A DNA stretch of 64,000 nucleotides. It comes from Triglochin maritima. Its lineage: Eukaryota; Streptophyta; Magnoliopsida; Alismatales; Juncaginaceae. The translations under genes and the position numbers were made by a program. Of the stretch, positions 10,463-20,268 are shown piece by piece. Where the stretch lies: positions 61,216,925 to 61,280,924 of the forward strand of contig OY821772.1 in assembly GCA_963682175.1 (NCBI GenBank). Reading direction: 5' to 3'. Each line of letters opens with the position of its first letter. Position 1 is the first letter of the stretch. A model generated the notes under the pieces. It was given only the letters and a program-made list of their open reading frames with translations, had not been told where the DNA came from and ran no database searches.

Positions 10463-12800
10463 TGTTAGAATTCCTAATAAATCATCAAGCCCAAAAATAC
10501 ACTGTGTTTAGTTTCCAGGGGGGTTGCTCGCTCACCGGAGAACGAGATCCCTGACCGGTCCGTCGGAGTGGGTATAAGGAGTATGAGTCAATCCCAACAC
10601 AAAACCCTTGACATTTTTTATTTACAAAAGCTTAAGGATTAATTTGTAAACATTTTCCATAAAATAATAATCAAACATGTCACTTACAGGTTGTATAAGC
10701 TCCTACAACTGAAGTGAATGTGTTCTAAAAGTTTTACTTTTAAATGCCAATTATTATGAATTGAATGAGAAATCATTTTGTTCCTTGTTTATGTTATTCG
10801 TCTTTTAGAAGTGTTAAGGAAGAGACTCTTGGTCCTTAACTGTAGAGCTCTAAAAGATATTGGTTTACATAAAACAAAAGATATTCGCAATCATGGTAAT
10901 TAACATGGAACATTAATTACCGAGTTAAGATTGTCGTGTTGGTCATAGATCATTGTAGCTCTACAAGTGAGTGATAACACGGGTATGCAAAAGAGGAAAA
11001 TATTACTTTTGTATACTGAATAGACCTAATAAGTAAAATATTATAGAAATGTGTTTCTGTGTCATTAATATTTTACTGTGTCTTTGGTCCTTTGATATGA
11101 GACTTATATCCGATCGCTTAAGGAGTTCTTAATTAGATTGGTGTCTTGAGCTATCGATGAGTGTAGTGTAAAGGCATTAGTTGGTTAAGTACAACTTTTG
11201 TTGGAGAAGATAGTTAGTCAAAAGACTATCATTGCCCCTCTTAATTGAGTGATGATATTAGTGGGCCCCTTGATAAAGCAAAGTTATAATGTGCACAATG
11301 TGATTTGAGTTAAGTCACATATTTATAACTAGCTTAAAGAGATCAAGAAATGAATACTAAGACAAAGATGACACAATACTACTTTGTGTGTATTCTTAAT
11401 ATCATGAGGCAAGGGACGGACACACGTGGTGCACTCCATCACTAAATGGATCGGGTTTTGGTTCGAGTGGAATTAAGACATCTAACTAATTGGGAGCTAT
11501 AATGTGTAGCTAGATACCGCTTATAGCTTGTGATATTAAGCTCTTAATATCACTGCCAACTTAGTTTAGATCCTCCCATAGGTCACACCGCGAAAATCGT
11601 GAAACAAGAAGCTTGATTTTTCGTTCATATGATGTGTCGGGTTTCTCATAGAAAATATGACACATGTGGTGAACAAGTAAAATCAATTATGTTGTATATA
11701 AACATAATTAGAGTCGTGATAAATTCATATTATATGCATATATTATGGGGTGCAATAATTTATTGTTGCATAGGATAATACATTGCATAAGTTGTGAATT
11801 TGCTAAAACCTCCTTAAGTTCAAATTTTGTTGGAAATAAATCCAAAATTTGAAATAGGCAAAATCGGGTAGAAGTTCGGTAATCCGTTGAGGTTCGGTCG
11901 ACCGAAGGATCTATGGATCGGTCAACCGAACGTGGAACGGATAATCGTAATTGATTGACCGAACTTGACCAAAGTGCCTGGAACTTTGGTACGGTGTACC
12001 GAACCAGAAACGGTCGACCGAACAATGTCAAGTTCCGATATTTTCGGTTAACCGAATAGCACTCGGTCTTACACGTGAATGAGTCTGATCGGTTAAGGAG
12101 AATTTTTCCCCTTAAGATTCGGTCATCCGCCACGTACTCGGTTAAACGATCGTGACAAATTCGGTTAACCGAGTGGGACTCGGTAAACCGAACAGCGGTC
12201 GATTTTCTGCCTTTGATTATTAAGAGATTAATTTGATCGATGGTTGGATTAGCTCCAAATTTGGTCAAACGTTTTATGGGTACATATAATGCATTATGGA
12301 ATTAGTTTGTGAGAGAAATTGTCATAAAACCGTGGCTAAAGAATAGCCATGATTAAGAGTAAGATTGGAACCTATAAATAGGTCCTTATTCTCCCTAATT
12401 GTGACACACAATTCAGAAATTATTTTCTCTCCTAATTCACTACTAAAACCCACGAAAATTCTCTTAGTTTTCTAAGTCTTTGGAAGGAGAAATCTCAGAG
12501 GCTAAGGAAGGGGTTTGTAGCTAGATTCTAAGCTTGTTTGGAGATCGATTGGCTAGCTCCTTTCTCTCCAACCTTGTTTAGGGTTTCGGTGAACACTCGG
12601 AGGCACCCGGCGCGGCGAGAAGCATCCCCAACGTATCCGAATCTTCAAGAAGTTTTTGAGAACTTCTAGGTATGAATTTCGGAGCCCTTGTTTGTTTTAA
12701 TAGAGTTTTGAAACTAGATGTTAAAACAAACTGATGCATGCATGAAATAAATCAAAGAAAATTGTAATTGATCCTTATTATACATAAAAATTTCGAAAAT
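10463..12800 (+). mobile_element. LTR-like sequence (possible solo LTR) with promoter and GGTCGACC-type array
   Basis: The stretch opens with TGTTAGAATTCC after CCAAAA. It has a clustered array of CGGTCGACCGA-like motifs at 11870-12200, then a good TATA box (CCTATAAATAGG at 12372-12383), and a leader-like segment rich in CACACAATTCAG and CTCTCC sequence. This order (array, TATA, leader) is the same as in the proven solo LTR at 22078-22962. No CA-3' end with a matching target duplication was found, and no coding region is present. The right border given is only an estimate. Confidence 0.4.
11872..12202. repeat. Degenerate array of CGGTCGACCGAA-type palindromes
   Basis: About a dozen copies of CGGTYRACCGA are spaced irregularly by roughly 20-40 bp. 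Examples are GGTTCGGTCGACCGAAGG, ATCGGTCAACCGAAC, AACGGTCGACCGAAC and TTCGGTTAACCGAAT. They lie directly upstream of the TATA box at 12373. Confidence 0.8.
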
Positions 12801-12845
12801 ATATATGTATAATTAAACATGAAATCCTACAACAACCACATTGAC

Positions 12846-12848
<3 letters not shown>

Positions 12849-12915
<67 letters not shown>
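12849..12915. repeat. (AT)n microsatellite
   Basis: About 33 AT dinucleotides, immediately left of the gene-capturing element, which appears to have inserted into it. Confidence 0.95.
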
Positions 12916-12918
<3 letters not shown>

Positions 12919-13149
12919 ATAGAATGAGCCCTGGGCTCATTTTGTTTAAATGGGTCCCTCAAGATCTAAGCATTCATTTTAATCTGAATGGTTTTGGGTG
13001 TTTTACTTTAAGTGAGGGTAAAAAAGTAAATGTAGTGGTCTTCCCAAACCCTTTAATCCACGTTACCAAAAAGAAACCCAATATTCTTCCTTTTATTTTC
13101 GTCATCCCTTTCTCCTCACCCTCCCAACCGTAATTGTCATTCACTACCA

Positions 13150-13560
13150 CGGATCCTGCGACACATATTGCCTTTGTTTGGTTAGTTTTTGCAAGTGATT
13201 TTGTTTTTGCAGTAAATTTCGTTTCTGCTTGGATTTTTATGCTGATTTCGTTTTTGTTTTGTTATTTGCTCCTAATTTCGGTTCTATTTGGTTTTAGGTT
13301 TTGTTGTTCATTTCGATTTTGCTTGGTTTTTCTTGCTTATAACGAAATTTTGCAGCAAATGATTTCGTTTTTGCAAGTGTTTTCTGTTTTGAAGCAAATT
13401 TTGTTTTTGTTTGGTTTTTGGCTCCTAATTTCTGTTTTGTTTTTTTTTTAGTTTTTTGCTGCCGATTCGATTTTGCTTGGCTTTTGGTTGCTGATTTTCG
13501 TTTTTATTTTGTGGATCTTTAATCTTGTGGTTATTTGGAATCTATATATTTTTTGGTAGA
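13150..13560 (+). repeat. T-rich low-complexity stretch with recurring TTCGTTTTTG motif
   Basis: Imperfect recurrences of GATTTCGTTTTTG, TTTGGTTTT and GCTCCTAATTTC every 30-60 bp. Open reading frames here are Phe/Leu-rich by-products of the composition. Confidence 0.6.
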
Positions 13561-14684
13561 ACATTGGGTTTATATAACGACTTGTGGGTTTGGAATTCAT
13601 TTTGATTTGTATTTGTTTAATTAAATCGATTATTTAGGTATTAGTTGTGCTTTTTTTCTTAGTTTCCTGGTGAAAATTTTGTTTCTTTAACTTGGAGTTT
13701 ATTCAGTTGAACTACTATTTGTTTTTAGAGGGCAAAATTCCAAATTATGGAGATTGTAGAAAGAAATCCAACCTCTTGTAAGTCCGGCCAAATCCAATCA
13801 TGTCTACTGGAAAATGTGGTAAGTTTGATTTTTAATTACATTTTGAAAGTGGATTTTCAAATTGAAAACTGTGATATTAACATATAAAGTAAAATCGAAA
13901 ATAATTTTAGGCTTGTAACCAGAAGATCGTAATGATAGCCGCAATATAAATATGAGTACTGTAATATAATATTGAAAACTGTAATATTGATGTTTCGAAC
14001 CGTAATATAAAATTGATTTCTGTAATATTGACCGTTTTAGTTGTAACTAGAATATCTCTTTTGTAATCGTAATATAGTGAAGTAATGTGGTTTTGACAAT
14101 GTAATATTGTTATATCGTTTCCAAAACAATAATATTGTACACCTAATGGTGCACCATTTAGGATAATTTAAAGATGCAGAATGAGGAGCATGCCAAAGAG
14201 TTTTTTCTTATACCTAACGTTAAAAGTGAGCTCAAACCAACGTATTGCCAGGAGTTCGACTCGATAGACCAAAATTTAGTAGTAATAGCATTCAATCAGA
14301 TCTTGAGAGAAAAAATAATATAATTGTCATAGACAATGTAAAACGTGCATGCAATATTCCGACCACGACTCGAGAACTTGTCCTACTAAAAGGAAATAAG
14401 AACTCGTGAGTAGCTAATCATCTTTTTCAAAATGAATTATACTTGATAATTGTCTTATGTATTTTTTTGGATTTTGCAGAGTTACAAAAGATACAAATAA
14501 ATTGCAGGAATGACTTGCAAGGAAGATTAATATTCGTGGATAAGATATACATGCAAATAATCTCCTACAGGAATATACATCATTTTTAATGTTTTGATAT
14601 ACATACTCTAGTAAAAATAATATATATTTTTTAAACATTATATATAATCTTTTTTTTGTTGAATATTTTTGGTTTTGTACCAAA

Positions 14685-15690
14685 CAATGGTGAATGACTA
14701 CAGGTCATGTAACTTTTCTACTATATCTAATAGTTGTAATAGTATGGTGCTAACTGTAATATCGAGGGGTTGCTAGTAATATTGTTTTTCAAAACGTAAA
14801 ATTAAAATAGTAATACATTAACCATATGGAGTATCAAGATGTAATAATAATTTGCTGGACGTATGATACAATTAATTTTAGTCCTTCCCAATTAAGAAAA
14901 TGGATGCCTAATAATGTGTATATTGTAATTTAGTTCTTCATATAATTTTAGGTTTAGAAACGTTTCAAAAAATGATCTAGAATTACATGTGTTATGTAAC
15001 TTGTACAATATATGTATTAGCTGTAATATTACAAAACATTCTATATTCTCTTTTTTTTTAATATGTTAGGTTCTGTTCAGCGCAATGGTTAATGAGTACT
15101 GACTATGTATCTTGTTTGTCTGTATATTGTAGCTGTAATTTGACGGTAACAACTGTAATATCGGGATGTTGCTGTAATATAACTTTACAAACCGTAATAT
15201 TAAAATAGTATTACCTTAACCATACACAATATCAAAATGTAATATTAATTTGCGAGATGTAAGATATAATTAATTTTAGTCTTGTCCAATTTAAAAAATG
15301 GATGCCTAATAATGTGTAAAATGTAATGTGGATCTTAAGATAATTTGAGGCTTACAAACGTTTTAAAAAGAAGTGATGGAGAAGTACAACATGTGTTATG
15401 TAACTTGTATGAATAGAGTTTACTATTAGCTGTAATATTACAGAAAATTCTATATACTCTTACTTTGTTGAATATGTTAACTTTTGTTCAACGCAACGGT
15501 GAATGAGAACAAGTTATGTACCCTGTTTGACTGAAATTATTAACTGTAATATTATGGTAAAAATTGTAATATCAACAAGCTGCTGTAATATTATTAGTCA
15601 ACACGTAATATTAGAAGGATATTACACTAAGCATAAGTAATATCAAGATATAATATTAATTTGCTAGACGTATGTAATAACTATAAATAT
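14685..15690 (+). repeat. Tandem units of about 400 bp rich in GTAATAT motifs
   Basis: Landmarks such as CAATGGTGAATGA, CATGTGTTATGTAACTTGTA and AAATGGATGCCTAATAATGT recur near 14690, 15085 and 15497 (and their downstream partners), giving about two and a half diverged units. Each unit contains runs of CTGTAATATCG, GCTGTAATAT and CGTAATATTA. Confidence 0.7.
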
Positions 15691-15845
15691 TCATTCATAC
15701 ATACAACAATTGCATGCAATTGTAATGTTGTATAATTCAAAAGGTTAGTAGAATCCCAAAATAAATTTCCTCTAATCTAAATTTACTGCTTCACCCTGCA
15801 TAATATTACTGCTTCACCCTGCATCTATTTTAGTATTTCAACAAT

Positions 15846-16063
15846 TTAAAGGGCTAATGGTCGTTTGTGGCGTGTCCCCATGCATCTTTTTATAAGGTTG
15901 ATGATCTTTTTAGAAGTCTTAGGACCGCACCCTTGTCCCTTTAGAACATCGTGGACTTTCGCATTAGGATTATTGTCAGCCTCTTGCATCAGGTGCTTAC
16001 TTATCAACTCGCGCATGACGCATCCATAGCTGAAAATATCGGATTCTCTGACCTTGTGCTCTC
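15846..16063 (-). pseudogene. Captured protein-kinase exon fragment
   Basis: A minus-strand exon starts after a splice acceptor (CATGCAG) and reads GEHKVRESDIFSYGCVMREL, continuing to INLIKRCMGTRHKRP. This matches kinase subdomains VIII to XI: the SDIFSYG version of the SDVFSFG motif, and the conserved RC-x(6)-RP near the end of the kinase fold. The N-lobe and catalytic loop are absent, so it cannot be an active kinase. It lies inside the gene-capturing element and is best read as a transduplicated piece. Confidence 0.6.
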
Positions 16064-16744
16064 CTGCATGACAGATTGTCAATTGACAGAATTGTAACAT
16101 GAATATGAAAATTTGGATAGTCATTTCCCTAAGAAAAATGTGATGTATATGATAATTTACGTTTCATTACAGGAAATGTTTTCCACTTCAAAAACTATCT
16201 ACTGCTTCACTTACCACGTCATCAAGATCGGAAGCAATTTATTGTCTAAGAAATTCTGCATTAGATAAAGTAAAAGATATTAAGGAAGTGCCTCCATAAG
16301 AAAGTACTTTATTCTATTTAAACTAAACAATTTCCAACTTCTCACGAAAGATGCAAAATCCACACCTCATCCCAAAATCAAACTCCAATCAATGGAATCA
16401 ATAACAATTTGCTCTCAGAACATACTACATTTATTAACAGAGTGACATTTCCTAAAAGCTACAAACAACAATCAATAATTCTCCATGCTTCAATAAATTA
16501 ATTTCCTAAAGCTACATCCAACGGGGCTCATTTCAAAATTTTAAAATATCATCCACTCCTAATTCCTATTATTTGGGGGTTTTTATCCACATTGTTTTCC
16601 TACCAACACAAGCCGCGTTGCCTCTTGATTTCCAAAAGATCATATACTTATAAATTCAACAAAAAACCACTCCAAAAACCTTAAAGATCAATCACATTCC
16701 TAATCCACCACATTTCACAAAGACACCCAAGAACCGAACCTGAA

Positions 16745-17060
16745 TCAGCGAGAGCACCGAAAGACACCTATCAAACACACTCGTCGACACCATACATCCG
16801 GAACCGCCGAAGAATCCTTATGTGTCCGTGGCACCAACCTCTTATACGTCTGCACGTACAAAAACAACATCAGCCTGTCAACCCCAACACCATCCTCCCC
16901 TGCCTTCGGATCGACATCATCGAGGGCGTCGAGGAAGAGTTGGGCCTGGTCCTCCCCGATCTTGAGCGCCCCGGTGAGGGTGGAAGAGTAGATGGGGGTG
17001 GATCGGAGGAGGGAGGAGGCGGGGGAGGAGAGGAAGGGGATAGGGTCGGAGGAGGAGAGG
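16745..17060 (-). pseudogene. Captured TBCC-domain-containing protein 1 (TBCCD1) exon fragment
   Basis: On the minus strand one frame reads LRSTPIYSSTLTGALKIGED ... DRLMLFLYVQTYKRLVPRTH ... SSAVPDVW, and then, after a small frameshift, STSVFDRCLSVLSLIQ up to a GT donor. These strings match the N-terminal exon of plant TBCCD1 proteins (LFLYIQSYKRLLPRAHKDS-type and STSAFDGYLSALSPLQ-type motifs). Only the first exon is present, with a frame break, so it is non-functional. It points to gene capture by the surrounding element. Confidence 0.65.
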
Positions 17061-17234
17061 GAGGGGATCGGTGATGGTTAGGGTGAAGGTGAAGGGATTA
17101 TTGATTTTCCAATTTTATCCTTTCCTATCTAAAAATAACATAGATTTACATCCACCATTGGATTTGATTTGGATAGTGGATGTTTAGGGGGCTCACTTAA
17201 GCCTAATTGAGCCCCGGGTTCATTCTATAATTTT

Positions 17235-17235
<1 letters not shown>

Positions 17236-17266
<31 letters not shown>

Positions 17267-17280
17267 CACACACATATAAA
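17236..17280. repeat. (GT)n(TA)n(CA)n microsatellite
   Basis: TTTGTGTGTGTGTG runs into TATATATATA and then ACACACAC at the right edge of the gene-capturing element. Confidence 0.9.
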
Positions 17281-18096
17281 TGGAGGATGGTAAATTAGGT
17301 TGTTGAATAAATGCAGGGTACGTAATTTGTTTGGGTGCACCTCTGACATGGTGTAATTGGGACTTTACACCCGATTTTCGACTATCTGCTTGGGTGCACT
17401 TACATACCGTGAATGAGACTCACTTTGTTGCAACGTCGTAACCATATCGTCAACAACTCATCCACTTCGTAGGTCCTTGTTAGTACGAACTAGCTACTTA
17501 AGCCAATGACCCGGTCGACCCCGACCCAATATCCCTAAATATATAAATGGGGAAGTGAGGGATTTAAATATACAAAAGCTTAAGCTTTAAGGGAAGGTCC
17601 ATCGAAATTTGATTACGAGCAACAACCAAGTAACATGGTGAATGGGTTGTTGACAGTGCGGTTATGACATTGCAATGAAGTTTTAACTCTATCGACGACA
17701 AATGTGCACCGAAGCAAATAACATCGACATGATGTGCAACAATAAATAGTTGAAAAACAAGTGCAAAATTCCAATTACGTCAGCCAAACAAATTACCTAT
17801 AAACGTATGTAAAAGTAAACCTTGCACACCAACGTAGGTACTTAATATCAATATTTGAGATGCACATATAGACAAACGTAGATTTATGCATGCACCCAAC
17901 CAACCTGTCATATACGTACGTACGTCGACATCATTTATATATATTCAATAAATAAACACGCACACATATATATAAATTAGAGTACAATTAAGTAGAATAT
18001 ATTTATATATAGATGAAAAGGCGCGTAATTAACTAGCTAGTTAGTAACAGTAATTAAGACACACACATATATATATATAGGTTAGGTAGATGAAAA
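17281..18096. other. Intergenic DNA, no gene seen
   Basis: AT-rich unique sequence with several CATGCATG and ACGTACGT motifs. It lies downstream of the small minus-strand gene and may include its 3' untranslated region. Confidence 0.6.
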
Positions 18097-18252
18097 TCAA
18101 ACGTGGGCGGTTGGAGGAGGGCCATAGACGACGGGGAGATGGGAGGATGCATGTCGGCGGCCCTTGTAGCGGCCAAATAAGAAGCAAGTGATGGCCACAA
18201 GCAGCAACACCAGCAGCCCGATTGGAACCGTCGTCACTATCAAATGCCTCAT
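18097..18252 (-). CDS. Candidate 51-aa single-pass membrane protein
   Basis: The minus-strand reading frame starts MRHLIVTTVPIGLLVLLLVA, continues ITCFLFGRYKGRRHASSHLP, and ends in the proline-rich tail VVYGPPPTAHV. It has one strong hydrophobic helix (residues about 4-26) followed by a basic GRYKGRR stretch. This predicts a short N-terminus outside or in the lumen and a basic, proline-rich cytosolic tail. Upstream in the sense direction lies an A/C-rich leader typical of plant 5' untranslated regions (ACACCACAACACAACAAAC). I do not recognise a named family. The clean hydrophobic-then-basic layout and leader favour a real small gene, but no homology was tested. Confidence 0.5.
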   Translation of the reverse strand: MRHLIVTTVPIGLLVLLLVAITCFLFGRYKGRRHASSHLPVVYGPPPTAHV

Positions 18253-18440
18253 TTAGACGTAAGTCTTTTTTTCTTTTTTCTGTTTGTTGTGTTGTGGTGT
18301 GTCTTCTGGTCAATTCACAATTCTGAAATTCCTATGATGATGATGATGATGATGGATAAAATGCAAATTCAAACAAAAATCTTTCTTCTTCTTCTTCTTC
18401 TTCAATTAAAAAGAAGAGGAGAAACGTACCTGTAGGTGTA
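18253..18440 (-). promoter_or_regulatory. Probable 5' leader of the small membrane-protein gene
   Basis: In the minus sense this is a purine- and CA-rich leader with (GAA)n and (ATC)n microsatellites and no long frame of its own. A possible splice donor (CTACAG then GTACGT) lies near 18430. Confidence 0.35.
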
Positions 18441-19880
18441 CGTACGTAGCACCCTGAAGTGAATTAGAGGACAAGTATAGAAAGAAGAGAGTAATTAAGG
18501 AAGTCGAAACCAAGTGAATTGAATTGATGATGTGGATTCATGCATGCATATAGACGTTGGATGTTTGTATATCCGACGTCTATTTGGTGACGTCTATCGA
18601 GCATTCTGCACTAGTGCATGCATGCTTCCACATGTCGACACGTAAATGCCATGTATATCCATGTCTTCTTCTTCTTCTTCGTCACGGATCCTATTCCCTC
18701 GCCCGTTTAAGGATCCGCCCACCCAACCTGGAGGCTGCAAGCTGGAGTGATCGTTGGTTACGTCACTCACGTTACGTACTTGAGTTGAATTAATTAATTA
18801 GAATGGATGATTTATTATTCTTTTTCTCTAAGTTCACGATGATCTATTTTAAAAATCACAGCTCACATTTTTTCATCCACGTCGATTCCTCAATCTTTAC
18901 TCCAACAATGCATTCATTAATAATGATTTTATTTCACTACTTTCTTTTTACTCCTCACTTTCTTAACCATTATTTCATGTTTTCCCTCAACAACCAATAT
19001 ATAATTTAATTCATTAATTTACATCAATTAATGTAATTAATCAATAATTACGAAAATTAATAATAACTTAATTAATTATAATTCAGAAAATTCAAAACAA
19101 ATATTATTAAAAAATAATAATGTATTACAATAATTTAAACTACAAATAATTAAAATATGATTAAATAAATTACATTCGCATTCATCATTTTGTCCAAAAC
19201 GATCTCATATGTCTATATTGTCCATTCACAACTCAAATATTTGTCAAAGGTAAAAGAAAATTTTCTCATCACGGAGAAGGAAAAGTTGGATTATCAGAAA
19301 TTAAACCTTCGACATAAAAAAATAAAGACGAGAAAGACTTATTGATGATGTTACTGAATAAGGAAAATTTGACGTCCAACGAGAACATATTGAGAACAAC
19401 TCTATGCAAACAATTGTATATGTATGATTTATTTATTAAATCAACTTTCTGTATTATTGTTTAAATGTAATTTTAAGTTGCTCTTAAAAATATTATGAAT
19501 TTTAGTTGATTTGGTTATTTTTTATTTTTTATTTAGTTTTAGTTTAAGAAAAAAATAATTGAAATAACTTAGAATTTGTAAACGTATTAAATTATTTTTA
19601 ATAAACAAAAATAATTAGATTATCAAAATAAAATAAGTTAATCATAACAAGTATTAATAACAATTATTTAACAAACACGGTAACAAAAAACCAAAAAAAC
19701 GTTACACCATTCCAAGGACAAGGACGCACGGGTTGATGCATGGGTGCATGAGTGAGTTCTTTGACCATTAAGATGCCCTAAAAACGTTACACCATACGTA
19801 GCTAGCTTATCAGTTAAGAAATCATATTAATTACTTAATTAAACAGATGACATGAGTATCATATAAGTAAACCATGTTTT
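18441..19880. other. Intergenic DNA, no gene seen
   Basis: Very AT-rich, especially 19000-19700. A palindromic stretch near 18553-18600 has GACGTTGGATG and GACGTCTAT motifs flanked by CATGCATGC on both sides. No coding signature. Confidence 0.6.
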
Positions 19881-19894
19881 TCTCTTCTCTCTTA

Positions 19895-20268
19895 GGAAAC
19901 AGAGCAGAGCAGAGCAGAGCAGAGCAACAACATTTTTCAACGATGACTTCTCAACCAAATATACGCTTTCAGAAAGAAAGAAAGAACGAAAGAACAAAAG
20001 AACACACACACGCACACTAAAAGGAAGCGTAAATTAAAAAAAAAAAAAAGTGAAATGTTGTTGAAAAAGAGGGTCGATGACATCGAGGAAACGCTTCTTC
20101 TTATATTATATAAATAAATAAAATAGAAAAAAGAGAGAAAGTAGGTTCGTTCGTCTTTTGGCGGTTTATTCAATCTCTCTCTCTCTCTCTGTCTGTCTCT
20201 TAATTACCGTCGTCGATCGATCGTTTCTCCGATGGAGTTGTAATTAATATAATTAAGAATAACAATAA
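19895..20268 (+). promoter_or_regulatory. Promoter-proximal region and 5' leader of SYT3 with short tandem repeats
   Basis: It contains a (GAGCA)n pentanucleotide at 19900-19925, AAAG/AACG repeats, an (A)n run and a (CT)n microsatellite around 20175-20200. CT-rich leaders are common just upstream of plant start codons. The exact transcription start cannot be fixed. Confidence 0.45.

Larger units (their letters stand above)
12916..17236. mobile_element. Terminal-inverted-repeat element that has captured host gene fragments
   Basis: The left end (ATAGAATGAGCCCTGGGCTC) and the inverted right end (ATAGAATGAACCCGGGGCTC) match closely and then diverge, giving imperfect terminal inverted repeats. 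Both sides abut simple repeats: (AT)n on the left, (GT)n and (TA)n on the right. Inside are a T-rich stretch (13150-13560), tandem 400-bp units, a protein-kinase exon fragment and a TBCCD1 exon fragment. No transposase was found, so the element is non-autonomous. Pack-MULE is the closest known analogue, but the superfamily is not proven. Confidence 0.6.

Noticed and set aside
12819..13451. Two adjacent open frames of about 105 codons
   Set aside because: One contains the (AT)n run translated as Ile-Tyr repeats and the other is Phe/Leu-rich low complexity. No family features.
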